Origin: Rhodospirillaceae bacterium
GTDB lineage: Bacteria; Pseudomonadota; Alphaproteobacteria; Rhodospirillales; Rhodospirillaceae
DNA: 58,157 bases
Assembly (NCBI GenBank): GCA_019694335.1
Contig: JAIBCD010000015.1
Span: 1-58,157, forward strand
Direction of reading: 5' to 3'
A model generated the notes under the pieces. That model saw only the letters and a program-made list of their open reading frames with translations, was not told the origin of the DNA and did no database searches. The position numbers and the translations under genes were made by a program. Positions 19,778 to 28,055 of this stretch are shown piece after piece; the first letter of the stretch is position 1, and each line of letters begins with the position of its first letter.

Positions 19778-19861
19778 AATCGCAGGTATATTGAAGAGGA
19801 GGTAAGATTATAGTGTCGCGGACGGCTGAGTAACAAGCTCCGCGGCGAGAGTGAGAGCGAC

Positions 19862-20416
19862 ATGAAATCGCGCTTCCTGCCCCTCCTCATACTATCCCTA
19901 GCAGCGCACGCCGCGCTTGCTGCCGACAAGAGGGCCTCCGACAAAGAGAAAGTCACCTGGTTGCTCTCGCAGAACGCGGGGAAATCCTGGTGCGCCTATG
20001 CCGACGGCGAGGAGTACCGGCGCGCGGTCGGCGTGCGGCAGCCGGCCGAAACCGCGCGTGTCATCACCTTCATGGGCGATGTCCTCGAACTGGAATACCA
20101 GATCACGCCGCTCACGGGCGATTGGGTGGTCATGGACAAGTACGGCTACACCGACGCCAAATTGAGTCTCCGCCGCACCAATCTGTTGCTCACCGAAGGC
20201 CTCGAGATCGTGCAGGAGACCACCATCGCCGGCGCGGCGGCGGCGCCCTTGCGCGTGGTCAGCGCGAAGACCCTCGACGGCGAGAAAACCACGCGCGCGC
20301 CGCGCGCATATCCCGACGTGCCGGTACGCGCCGCGTGGACAGCGTTTCCGTTCCTCGATGTCGCAAGAAAAATGGAGGCCGCCGGCGTGCCCGAGTTATG
20401 TGAAAAGGTGAACTAG
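19862..20416 (+). CDS. Secreted hypothetical protein
   Basis: A 184-aa protein with a clear signal peptide (FLPLLILSLAAHAALA). The mature part contains CAYADGEEYRRAVG and ends PELCEKVN, giving two Cys that could pair. It diverges from the repeat protein at 17534-19777. No family recognised and no catalytic motif seen. Confidence 0.7.
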   Translation: MKSRFLPLLILSLAAHAALAADKRASDKEKVTWLLSQNAGKSWCAYADGEEYRRAVGVRQPAETARVITFMGDVLELEYQITPLTGDWVVMDKYGYTDAKLSLRRTNLLLTEGLEIVQETTIAGAAAAPLRVVSAKTLDGEKTTRAPRAYPDVPVRAAWTAFPFLDVARKMEAAGVPELCEKVN

Positions 20417-20765
20417 TTTCCGGCGCCCCATCCACGGACGCGCGAGCGGCCGCCCTGAGCAGGCGATGACGCCCGGCCCCGCCCGGCACGGACCCGGGCA
20501 AGAGCCAGCCCGAGGCCGCGGTTCGCGCCGGCGATCCGCAAGGTTTCGGCCCACGCGGTCCGGCGAGTCCCGCGCACCGGGCCACGGCGGCGCGCACACC
20601 TTTCCATGAAATCTTGGGCGTCATGCCCTCCCCAATCGCTTCAAGACCTTACGCTGCCGCAACGCGGGGCTTGAGACGGCCGTGGGGGTGGCCCTGGAGC
20701 CCGCACCTCGGATAATCTCCCCACCTTCCCCTCCCACCCGGCTTCCTTTCCTAAAGGACACCCCC
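20417..20765. other. Non-coding gap, no recognised element
   Basis: A 349-bp stretch that is very GC-rich in its first half. Short minus-strand frames here have arginine/proline/alanine composition typical of random GC-rich DNA. Near the end, TTTCCTAAAGGACAC carries the probable ribosome site (AAAGGA) of cysK. I see no clear promoter, riboswitch or terminator. Confidence 0.5.
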
Positions 20766-21812
20766 ATGGCCCGTTTCGACAACATCACCCAGACCATCGG
20801 CCGCACCCCGGCAATCAAGATCAACCGGCTCGCGCCCAAGACCGTGAATCTCTGGGTCAAGATGGAAGCCTTCAATCCGCTGGGCTCGGTGAAAGACCGC
20901 CTGGCGCTGGGTATCATCGAGGCCGCCGAAGCCTCGGGCGAACTCAAGCCCGGCATGACGGTGGTGGAAGCCACCTCGGGCAACACCGGGATCGGCCTGG
21001 CGATGGTGTGCGCCCAGCGCGGCTATCCCCTGGTGATCACCATGGCGGAATCCTTCTCGATCGAGCGCCGGCGCCTGATGCGCTTCCTCGGCGCGAAGGT
21101 CGTGATCACCCCGGCCGCGCTGCGCGCCACGGGCATGGTCGAGAAGGCCAAGGAACTCGCCAAGACCCACGGCTGGTTCTACGCCCGCCAGTTCGAGAAT
21201 CCGGCCAACCCCGCGATCCACGCACGCACCACCGCGCGCGAGATCGTCGAGGACTTCAAGGATAAACCCTTGGACTACTGGGTGACCGGCTACGGCACCG
21301 GCGGCACGCTCCAGGGCGTCGGCAAGGTGCTGCGCAAGGAAAGTCCCAAGACCAAGATCATCGTGTGCGAACCGGAAACCGCCGCGCTGCTCTCCAGCCA
21401 GCAGCCGCAGGAGCGCAACAGTGACGGCTCGCCCGCCAAGGGCCATCCCGCCTGGACGCCGCATCCCATGCAGGGCTGGACGCCGGATTTCATCCCGCAA
21501 GTGACCGAGGACGCGGTCAAGCTCGGCGTCATCGACCGCCTGTTCAAGATCCCGGGCCCCGAAGCCATGAAGTACAGCCGCGAACTGGCGCAGAAGGAAG
21601 GCATCTTCGTCGGCATCACCTCGGGCGCCACCTTCGCGGGCGCGCTCAGGGTCGCGGCGGAAGCGCCGGCCGGGTCCAACATCCTGTGCATGCTGCCCGA
21701 CACCGGCGAGCGCTACCTCTCGACGCCGCTGTTCGAGAGCACCTCGCCCGACATGAACGAGGAAGAGACCGCGATCCTGAAGTCCACGCCTTACGGCGTG
21801 CCGGCGGCGTAA
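20766..21812 (+). CDS. cysK: Cysteine synthase A
   Basis: PLP enzyme that makes cysteine from O-acetylserine and sulfide. The PLP lysine is in NPLGSVKDRLAL, the substrate loop in EATSGNTGIGLA and the phosphate-binding loop in GTGGTLQGVGK. At 348 aa it is about 30 residues longer than the shortest CysK forms, owing to an insert near residue 220 (QQPQERNSDGSPAKG) that ends GWTPDFIP, as in some alphaproteobacterial relatives. ATG 20766 has AAAGGA upstream. The next gene starts 10 bp downstream and is probably co-transcribed. Confidence 0.93.
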   Translation: MARFDNITQTIGRTPAIKINRLAPKTVNLWVKMEAFNPLGSVKDRLALGIIEAAEASGELKPGMTVVEATSGNTGIGLAMVCAQRGYPLVITMAESFSIERRRLMRFLGAKVVITPAALRATGMVEKAKELAKTHGWFYARQFENPANPAIHARTTAREIVEDFKDKPLDYWVTGYGTGGTLQGVGKVLRKESPKTKIIVCEPETAALLSSQQPQERNSDGSPAKGHPAWTPHPMQGWTPDFIPQVTEDAVKLGVIDRLFKIPGPEAMKYSRELAQKEGIFVGITSGATFAGALRVAAEAPAGSNILCMLPDTGERYLSTPLFESTSPDMNEEETAILKSTPYGVPAA

Positions 21813-21822
21813 ACCTCCGCCC

Positions 21823-23148
21823 GTGGACCCGATTGTCTATCTGCCGATCGAGATCAAGTACCGGGAACTGCCGTCGCGGCTGATGATCGCCGCCCATCTG
21901 CTCGGCATGGGCTACGCGGTCGCGCTCGGCAGCCACTGGGACTTGATCAACCCGCCCAACCAGGCGGCGTTGCCGCGCGGCCTGTTCCTGATGAAATCGC
22001 TGAACCGCCTGCAGGGCAACGCCATGGCCATGCTGCGCGGCAACGGGCATATGATCGCCGCCACCGACGAAGAGGTGCTGCAATTCGTCGACGACAGCGG
22101 CTACATGACCGCCTTCTCCGAGAGGGCCGCCGACAACCTGGACCTGTTCTTCGCCCAGAGCGAAGCCCACCGCCAAGCGGTGGAGCGCCGCTATCCGAAG
22201 CTCGCGGGCAAGGTTCAGGTCACGGGCAATGTCCGCATCGACCTGATGTCACCCGAGAACCGCGCGCTGTTCGAGGCCATCGACGGCCGCGTGGCACCCC
22301 TCAAGCCCTATATCCTGTTCAACACCAACTACGGCTCGGCCAACAGCGTCTGGGCGGACACCAACCGCACCACCGCCATGGCCGAGGCCACCGGCACCTT
22401 CGACGGCCCCGACCGCGCGCAGAAGATAAAGGAATACCAGGGCATCCTCGACTGGGAGGCCAGCAACAGCCGCGCCATGGTGGCGCTGATCCAGTGGGTG
22501 GTGAACAACGCGAAGGGCCTGAACTTCGTGCTCAGGCCGCACCCGGCCGAACGCCCGAAATACTGGGAGCAGGTTCTGGCCCCCGTGCCGCGCGCGCATA
22601 TCATCGCCCGCTCCGATCCGCACCCCTGGATCATGGGCGCCGAGTTGGTGGTCCATACCGGCTGCACCACCGGGCTCGAAACCACGCTGCTCGGCAAACC
22701 CGCGGTGAACCTGCTGCCCACCGCCCATCCCAATTGCCGCCAGATCCTCGATTTGGTGAACCCAACCTTCCGCACCTGGGAGGAGGCCGCGCAGGCGATC
22801 GCGCAGTACTTCGGCGCGCGCCAGGGCCCTATCGCCACGCACGGCGACCAGGCGGCCGCCGCGCTGGCCACGCACCTGCCGGGCTACCGCGACAACGCCG
22901 CCGCGCGACTGATCGCGCAAGGCCTCGCCGCCACGCTCGCGGCCAACGGCGCACCGGCCGGGGCCCCGCTCACCTGGCGCGGAACGTTCCGCGCGGTGGA
23001 GCTCAACGACCTCCAACGCGACAAATACTCCGCCACGACCGACGAGGTCCGCGCGGGCCTGGTAAAAGCCATGGGCGCGGCTGGAATACCCACCCAGGTT
23101 CGCCTGGCGACGCTCGGCGAAGGCCAGTTCCTGGCGATACCGAACTAA
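21823..23148 (+). CDS. Surface carbohydrate biosynthesis protein, paralogue 1
   Basis: A 441-aa protein resembling the surface carbohydrate biosynthesis family with a GT-B-like fold. It starts with GTG (VDPIVYLPIEIKYRELPSRL). Hallmarks shared by all three copies in this window: YLPIEIK.RELPSRL, ATDEEVL, GN.R.DL, PYILFNTNYG, RPHPAERPKYW, RSDPHPWI and HTGCTTGLE, which looks like a nucleotide-sugar or acceptor-binding loop. It probably contributes to capsule or O-polysaccharide assembly in the cytoplasm; donor and acceptor unknown. Follows cysK by 10 bp. Confidence 0.8.
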   Translation: MDPIVYLPIEIKYRELPSRLMIAAHLLGMGYAVALGSHWDLINPPNQAALPRGLFLMKSLNRLQGNAMAMLRGNGHMIAATDEEVLQFVDDSGYMTAFSERAADNLDLFFAQSEAHRQAVERRYPKLAGKVQVTGNVRIDLMSPENRALFEAIDGRVAPLKPYILFNTNYGSANSVWADTNRTTAMAEATGTFDGPDRAQKIKEYQGILDWEASNSRAMVALIQWVVNNAKGLNFVLRPHPAERPKYWEQVLAPVPRAHIIARSDPHPWIMGAELVVHTGCTTGLETTLLGKPAVNLLPTAHPNCRQILDLVNPTFRTWEEAAQAIAQYFGARQGPIATHGDQAAAALATHLPGYRDNAAARLIAQGLAATLAANGAPAGAPLTWRGTFRAVELNDLQRDKYSATTDEVRAGLVKAMGAAGIPTQVRLATLGEGQFLAIPN

Positions 23149-23234
23149 TCGCGCTGGTATTTCAGCCACACCACCAGCAGGAAGACCGCCCGCGCGGCGG
23201 CGGTGGGCCCGATCGGGACCGGGGCGTTATGCAT
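23145..23234 (-). CDS. Possible 29-aa membrane peptide
   Basis: Candidate small gene with ATG at 23232-23234 behind GGGGAGGGGG. It encodes a peptide with one hydrophobic helix and a basic end (ARAVFLLVVWLKYQRD). The strong ribosome-site-like sequence and amphipathic pattern are the only support, and the stop overlaps the end of the upstream carbohydrate gene on the other strand. It may be chance. Confidence 0.3.
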   Translation of the reverse strand: MHNAPVPIGPTAAARAVFLLVVWLKYQRD

Positions 23235-23308
23235 CCCCCTCCCCGACCCGCGCGGAAAACCCGTAATTTCAGTGTAATACCAATGGATTGAGGCCACGTC
23301 CCCGCGCC

Positions 23309-23336
23309 TTGACAGGGTTTTTTCCCGGTGTATTGT
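23309..23336 (+). promoter_or_regulatory. Sigma-70-type promoter for rpmG
   Basis: TTGACA at 23309-23314 and TATTGT at 23331-23336, spacer 16 bp, with a T-rich spacer in a GC-rich context. This predicts a transcript start near 23343 and a leader of about 48 bases for rpmG, as expected for a highly expressed ribosomal protein gene. Confidence 0.65.
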
Positions 23337-23390
23337 GCGCGGCTTCGCGAAGGGGTGTCCCTCCGCCAACGGAATTCAGTGAGTTAAGCC

Positions 23391-23564
23391 ATGGCCAAAC
23401 CCGCCACTATCCAGATCAAGTTGGAGAGCACCGCCGGTACCGGTTACTACTACGTGACCAAGAAGAACCCGCGCAGCCCCAACACCACCGAGAAGCTGGT
23501 GTTCAAGAAGTACGATCCGATCGCGCGCAAGCACGTCGAATTCAAGGAAGGCAAGATCAAGTAA
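23391..23564 (+). CDS. rpmG: Ribosomal protein bL33
   Basis: A 57-aa large-subunit protein, full length, [20 protein letters not shown] through [11 protein letters not shown]. It lacks the zinc-binding CxxC pairs, so it is the zinc-independent (C-) form. It has its own promoter and terminator, sitting as an independent unit between two surface-carbohydrate paralogues. In many alphaproteobacteria rpmG lies near rnr and divK, so its position is conserved even though the neighbours are not. Confidence 0.96.
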   Translation: MAKPATIQIKLESTAGTGYYYVTKKNPRSPNTTEKLVFKKYDPIARKHVEFKEGKIK

Positions 23565-23584
23565 GATCGCCTCCTTCGGATCTG

Positions 23585-23613
23585 AAAGCCCGCCCTCACC
23601 GGCGGGCTTTTTT
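23585..23613 (+). terminator. Rho-independent terminator of rpmG
   Basis: GCCCGCC-CTCACC-GGCGGGC hairpin preceded by AAA and followed by TTTTTT, 21 bases after the rpmG stop. A canonical strong terminator. Confidence 0.85.
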
Positions 23614-23646
23614 ATTGCCGGCCTTCCGCCGCGTAGTCCTCTTATT

Positions 23647-23673
23647 GCCGGCCTTCTACCGGCGGGCTTTTTC
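23647..23673 (+). terminator. Second terminator-like hairpin after rpmG
   Basis: GCCGG-CCTTCTA-CCGGC followed by GGGCTTTTTC. The sequence TTATTGCCGGCCTTC occurs twice (about 23612 and 23643), so this element looks like a local partial duplication of the first terminator region. It lies about 27 bases before the next start codon. Confidence 0.4.
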
Positions 23674-23699
23674 ATTTTTGGTCGCTATACTCCAAGCAC

Positions 23700-25028
23700 A
23701 TGAACCCCATCGCCTATCTGCCGATCGAGATCCAGGTGCGCGAGTTGCCGTCGCGCCTGTTGATCGCCGCGCACCTCTTGGGCGCGGGCTACGCCGTGGT
23801 GATCGGCAGCCACTGGTCGCTGGTCACCGGCGCCAATCAGGCCGCGCTGCCGGCGGGGGCCTATCTGTTCAAGACCGTCAATCGCATCCAGGGCGACGCC
23901 ATGACGCTCGCGCGCGCCAACGGGCATCTGCCGATGGCGACCGACGAGGAAGTCCTGATCTTCACCGAAGACAGCGGCTATACCGGCGCGTTCTCGGACG
24001 TGGCGGCTGAGGCCTGCCAGCTGTTCTTCGCCCAAAGTCCGGCGCACCAGGACGCGGTCACGCGGAAATTCCCGCATCTCGCGGGGAAAATCCGCGTCAC
24101 CGGCAATCCACGCGTCGACCTGCTGCTGCCGCAGAACCGCGCCGCCTTCGATACCGCCGACGCGCGTGTCGCGGACGCGCAGCCGTACATTCTGTTCAAC
24201 ACCAATTACGCCAACATCAACAGCATCTGGAACGACAGCCACGGCATCGCCGCGGCGGCGCAGGCGTCCGGGGCCTTCGATGGGCCCGACCGCGAGGCCA
24301 AGATCGCCATGTTCAACGCCATCACCGAGTGGGAGCGCGTCAATTTCCACGCCATGACCACGCTGATGGACTGGGCGGTGCGCAACATCACGGGCCTGAA
24401 GGTCGTGGTGCGGCCACACCCGGTGGAACGGCATCGCCATTGGGAGAAGATGCTGGCGAATGTCCCCAATGCGCAGGTCATCTTGCGCTCCGACCCGCAC
24501 CCCTGGATCACGGGATCGAAGCTTGTCGTCCACACCGGCTGCACCACCGGGCTCGAGGCGGCGCTGCTCGGCGCCCCCGCGCTCAACCTGATGCCGGGTG
24601 ATTTTCCCGCCAGCGGCACCATCCTGGGTGCGGTCAACCCCACCTTCCGCCGGTGGGAAGACGCGGCCCAGGCCATCACCGATTACTTCACCAAAGCCTC
24701 GGGCCCCCTCACCGGCCACGAGGCGCGGACCGCGGCGGCGCTTCAGGCGCATCTGCCCACGTACCGCGACAACGCCGCTGCCCGCTTGATCGCGGCCGCG
24801 ATCGCCGACACCCTGCGCGCCAACGGCGCCGCGCCCGGGGCCTTCGATTTCACGCTCAAGAGCCCGCTGGTGGAAAAGCCCGCGCACGAGCTGCGCAAGC
24901 AGAAGTACGACGCCGGCGCGGAAGAGATCCAGAGCGGTCTGGGCAAGGCCGCGATGCTGGCGGGCGTTATGCTGCAGGCAAGTTTTGAAAATCTCGGCGC
25001 CGGCCTTTTCCTGGTCAAACCACAGTAG
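23700..25028 (+). CDS. Surface carbohydrate biosynthesis protein, paralogue 2
   Basis: A 442-aa paralogue of the preceding carbohydrate gene, with the same ordered motifs: YLPIEIQVRELPSRLLIAAH, ATDEEVLIF, GNPRVDLLLP, PYILFNTNYAN, RPHPVERHRHW, RSDPHPWI, HTGCTTGLEAALL. It begins at ATG 23700. There is no Shine-Dalgarno, and a TATACT at 23686-23691 lies only eight bases upstream, so a leaderless transcript is possible. The C-terminal region (KYDAGAEEIQSGLGKA) is less conserved than the core. Confidence 0.8.
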   Translation: MNPIAYLPIEIQVRELPSRLLIAAHLLGAGYAVVIGSHWSLVTGANQAALPAGAYLFKTVNRIQGDAMTLARANGHLPMATDEEVLIFTEDSGYTGAFSDVAAEACQLFFAQSPAHQDAVTRKFPHLAGKIRVTGNPRVDLLLPQNRAAFDTADARVADAQPYILFNTNYANINSIWNDSHGIAAAAQASGAFDGPDREAKIAMFNAITEWERVNFHAMTTLMDWAVRNITGLKVVVRPHPVERHRHWEKMLANVPNAQVILRSDPHPWITGSKLVVHTGCTTGLEAALLGAPALNLMPGDFPASGTILGAVNPTFRRWEDAAQAITDYFTKASGPLTGHEARTAAALQAHLPTYRDNAAARLIAAAIADTLRANGAAPGAFDFTLKSPLVEKPAHELRKQKYDAGAEEIQSGLGKAAMLAGVMLQASFENLGAGLFLVKPQ

Positions 25029-25097
25029 TCAAGCTCCCGCGGCTTGCTCCGGTCCGGTGAACCTGGGATAACGGAAGCGCAGCCGCCAGGAGAGCCC

Positions 25098-26432
25098 GTG
25101 GAGCCCATCGTCTACCTGCCCGTGGAGGTCAAGTACCGCGAATTGCCCTCGCGCCTTCTGATCGCCGCCCATGTGCTCAAGGCCGGCTACAGCGTGGTGA
25201 TCGGCAACCACTGGGCCGTCACGCATCCCGACAATCTCGCGGTGCTGCCGCAGGGCCTGTTCGTGTTCAAGACGGTCAACCGTCTGCAGGGCAACATCAT
25301 GAACATGGCCCGCCATCACACCCACGCGGTGGCGGCCACCGACGAAGAAGTCCTGGTCTACACCGAATCCCCCGGCTACATGCTGGCGTTCTCGGAGAAC
25401 GCCGCGCAGGCGGTCGAACTGTTCTTCGCCCAAAACGAGATCCATCGCGAGTCCGTGGAAGCCACCTACCCGCACCTGAAGGGCAAGGTGAAAGTGGTCG
25501 GCAACGCGCGCGTCGATCTGCTCACGCCCAAGAACCGCGTCGCCTTCGAAGCCCATGACGACCGGGTAGCGCCGCTGCGGCCCTATATCCTGTTCAACAC
25601 CAACTACAGCAGCACCAACAGCGTCTGGGGCAACGACCACGGCCGCCTCCTCAACATCGCCGCCGCGACCGGCATGTTCGACGGCGAAGACAAGATGAAG
25701 AAGTACAACGACTACAAGGCGTTCCTGGCCTGGGAGCAAGGCAACTTCCGCGCCATGAGCGAACTCATGCTGTGGACCATCGTCAATGTGCGCGGGCTCA
25801 ACCTGGTCTTGCGCCCGCATCCCGCCGAGCGGCCGGAATACTGGCAAAGCATCACCAAGGCCGGCGCCCACGTGCACGTGATCCCGCGCTCCGATCCGCA
25901 TCCCTGGATCACCGCCGCGAAACTGGTGGTCCATACCGGCTGCACCACCGGGCTCGAGGCCGCGCTGCTCGACAAGCCGGCGCTGAACATACAGCCCGTC
26001 GATCATCCCATCAGCACCCAGATCGTGAAGACCGCCAACGCCACCGTCCGCACCGTGCAGGAGGCCGCGGACGCGATCACGGACTTCCTGTCCACGCGCT
26101 CCGGACCGATCGCCACGCATGGCGAGAAGACCGCCGCGGCCCTGGCCGGCCACCTGCCCGGCTACCGCGACGAAGCCGCCGCGCGGCTGATCGCCGAAGC
26201 GCTGGTCGCGGATCTGAAGGCGCGCGGCGCGGAACCCAAGCGCAACTACGCCATGCAGTGGCGCGGACGCTTCACGCCGATCGAACGGGACCAGTTCCAG
26301 AAGGACAAATACATGGTGACCGGCACCGAGATGCGCCGCGCCTTCCGCCACGCGGCCGAAACCGCCGGCATCGACGTGAAGACGCGCCTGAGCGAAATCG
26401 GCGAAGGCTTGTTTATGGTGACGCCGGCGTAA
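25098..26432 (+). CDS. Surface carbohydrate biosynthesis protein, paralogue 3
   Basis: Third copy of the family, 444 aa from GTG 25098 (VEPIVYLPVEVKYRELPSRL), with AGGAGA four bases before the start. A farther TTG at 25044 adds 18 residues without homology. All family motifs are intact: ATDEEVLVYTE, GNARVDLLTP, PYILFNTNYSS, RPHPAERPEYW, RSDPHPWI and HTGCTTGLE. It is closer to copy 1 in several segments (both end with a GEG motif, SEIGEGLFMVTPA here). Three similar but non-identical copies suggest different sugar substrates or successive steps. Confidence 0.8.
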   Translation: MEPIVYLPVEVKYRELPSRLLIAAHVLKAGYSVVIGNHWAVTHPDNLAVLPQGLFVFKTVNRLQGNIMNMARHHTHAVAATDEEVLVYTESPGYMLAFSENAAQAVELFFAQNEIHRESVEATYPHLKGKVKVVGNARVDLLTPKNRVAFEAHDDRVAPLRPYILFNTNYSSTNSVWGNDHGRLLNIAAATGMFDGEDKMKKYNDYKAFLAWEQGNFRAMSELMLWTIVNVRGLNLVLRPHPAERPEYWQSITKAGAHVHVIPRSDPHPWITAAKLVVHTGCTTGLEAALLDKPALNIQPVDHPISTQIVKTANATVRTVQEAADAITDFLSTRSGPIATHGEKTAAALAGHLPGYRDEAAARLIAEALVADLKARGAEPKRNYAMQWRGRFTPIERDQFQKDKYMVTGTEMRRAFRHAAETAGIDVKTRLSEIGEGLFMVTPA

Positions 26433-26440
26433 GACTACGC

Positions 26441-26507
26441 GGCGGCACCCTGTTCGAGGAAGCGCGAGACCGTCTGCAAAAAACTCGCGACGGAGATGGG
26501 CTTTGCG
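26441..26507. repeat. Direct repeat copy 1 of the divK 3' end
   Basis: 67 bp identical, apart from one T/C difference, to 26557-26623, which is the 3' coding end of divK. This copy lies outside the gene, between the third carbohydrate gene and the divK terminator. It is a recent partial duplication; it contains no start of its own in the divK frame. Confidence 0.85.
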
Positions 26508-26528
26508 TCACGCCGAAGGCGTGCGAAC

Positions 26529-26549
26529 AAAAACTGCAGCAAGCGCTGC
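26529..26549 (-). terminator. Rho-independent terminator of divK
   Basis: On the minus strand GCAGC-GCTT-GCTGC is followed by AGTTTTTG, directly after the divK stop. It lies between the two copies of the 67-bp repeat. Confidence 0.65.
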
Positions 26550-26550
26550 T

Positions 26551-26931
26551 TTAGGCGGCGGCACCCTGCTCGAGGAAGCGCGAGACCGTCTGCAAAAAAC
26601 TCGCGACGGAGATGGGCTTTGCGATATAGCCGTCGCAGCCGCCATTGCGGATTTTCTGCTCGTCGCCCTTCATGGCGAAGGCGGTCACCGCCACGACCGG
26701 GATCGCGCGCAGATCGTCATCGGCCTTGAGCATCTTGGTGATCTCAAGGCCCGAGATCTCCGGCAACTGAATGTCCATCAGGATCAGGTCGGGGCGGTTC
26801 TGGCGGGTGATCTCGACCACCGAACGGCCGTCCTTCACCTGCAATGTGGAATAGCCATGAGCCTGCAACAGGTCGTTGAACAGCTTCATGTTCAACTCGT
26901 TGTCCTCCACGATCAGAATGGTCTTGGACAT
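26551..26931 (-). CDS. divK: Single-domain response regulator DivK
   Basis: A 126-aa stand-alone receiver, nearly identical in layout to Caulobacter DivK, the regulator that acts through DivJ/PleC/DivL/CckA to control CtrA and polarity. Acidic pair at Glu9-Asp10 ([18 protein letters not shown]), phospho-acceptor Asp53 in [15 protein letters not shown], Thr in [13 protein letters not shown] and Lys in YIAKPISV. The usual partner pleD is not adjacent; purU follows upstream instead. The last 67 bp of the gene are duplicated downstream. Confidence 0.95.
   Translation of the reverse strand: MSKTILIVEDNELNMKLFNDLLQAHGYSTLQVKDGRSVVEITRQNRPDLILMDIQLPEISGLEITKMLKADDDLRAIPVVAVTAFAMKGDEQKIRNGGCDGYIAKPISVASFLQTVSRFLEQGAAA
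26557..26623. repeat. Direct repeat copy 2 (inside divK)
   Basis: The copy within the divK coding region of the 67-bp repeat also found at 26441-26507, offset 116 bp, one mismatch. Confidence 0.85.
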
Positions 26932-27053
26932 CGGGCCGTCTACCCCAATCGCGAAACCCCGCGCGTTTCACGGGATAGTTTCGACTACTACCCACAATAT
27001 AACAAGGACTAATGCCCAACAAGCCGTAGGGGTTGCCCTTACGTGCCGAAAAA

Positions 27054-27902
27054 TTAACGGAAAACCACGGTTTTACGGCCGTTCAGCAGTACCCGGCGCT
27101 CGGCGTGGTACTTGACGGCGCGGGCCAGCACCATGTTCTCCAGGTCGCGGCCGGTGGCCACGAGGTCGGCCACGGACTGGGTGTGGTCGACGCGCTCGAC
27201 CGCCTGCTCGATGATCGGGCCCTCGTCGAGGTCCGCGGTCACATAGTGCGCCGTGGCGCCGATGATCTTCACGCCGCGCTCATAGGCCTGCTGGTAGGGC
27301 TTGGCGCCCATGAAGCTCGGCAAGAATGAATGGTGGATGTTGATGCAGCGCCCGGCGAGATGAGCCGAGGCCTCGGGGCTGAGCACTTGCATGTAGCGCG
27401 CCAGCACCACGAAATCGGCGGCGGTGTCGGCCGCGATCTTCAGCCACTTTTCTTCCTGCTGCCGCTTGGTGTCGGCGGTGATCGGCAGGTAGTGGAACGG
27501 GATCTTGTGCCATTCCACCAGGGCCCGGAAATCCTCGTGATTCGAGAACACGCCGGCGATGTCGATATGCATCTGCCCGGCCTGCCAGCGGTGCAGCAGG
27601 TCGTTGAGGCAGTGGCCCATCTTGGACACCGCGATCAGCACCCTGGGCTTCTTGGCCGCCGGCACCACGCTCCAGTCCATCTTGAATTGCCCGGCGATCG
27701 CCTTGAAGCCATCGACGATGGCCTCGACCGGCAGGCTTTCCGGCTGGCGCGTGAACACCGCGCGCATGAAGAAGCGGCCGGTGGCCGGGTCGCCGTACTG
27801 GAAGCTCTCGTCGATGAAGCATTTGCGGTCGCGCAGGTACGAGGCGACCTCGGCGACGATGCCGGTGGCGTCCGGGCAGGAAATGGTCAGGATGTATTTC
27901 AT
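27054..27902 (-). CDS. purU: Formyltetrahydrofolate deformylase
   Basis: PurU hydrolyses 10-formyl-THF to formate and THF, balancing one-carbon pools. From ATG 27900-27902 it is 282 aa. An N-terminal ACT domain (YILTISCPDATGIVAEVASYL) is followed by the formyltransferase-like catalytic domain with VFSNHEDFRALVEWH, the NIHHSFLPSFMGAKPYQQA loop and the catalytic Asp in ATAHYVTADLDEGPII. A start at 27938 adds 12 residues lacking homology. It is transcribed towards divK, 122 bp away. Confidence 0.93.
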   Translation of the reverse strand: MKYILTISCPDATGIVAEVASYLRDRKCFIDESFQYGDPATGRFFMRAVFTRQPESLPVEAIVDGFKAIAGQFKMDWSVVPAAKKPRVLIAVSKMGHCLNDLLHRWQAGQMHIDIAGVFSNHEDFRALVEWHKIPFHYLPITADTKRQQEEKWLKIAADTAADFVVLARYMQVLSPEASAHLAGRCINIHHSFLPSFMGAKPYQQAYERGVKIIGATAHYVTADLDEGPIIEQAVERVDHTQSVADLVATGRDLENMVLARAVKYHAERRVLLNGRKTVVFR

Positions 27903-28055
27903 ATATATTCCGGGGCGCTCATCTTTCCCGGGCGGCATTACCGGATTTGAGGCCGAAATGCCAGCGCCGGATAGGTCCGCCGCGACCGTTTAACCTGCTG
28001 ATTCCCACGGAATCCTTATATTCGCAGGGTGCGCTCCGTATTAAAATTTCAGCCA

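Noticed and set aside
26950-26990. A second parS near GTTTCACGGGAT upstream of divK
   Set aside because: The right half does not match (CACGGGA rather than CACGTGA), so it is not palindromic.
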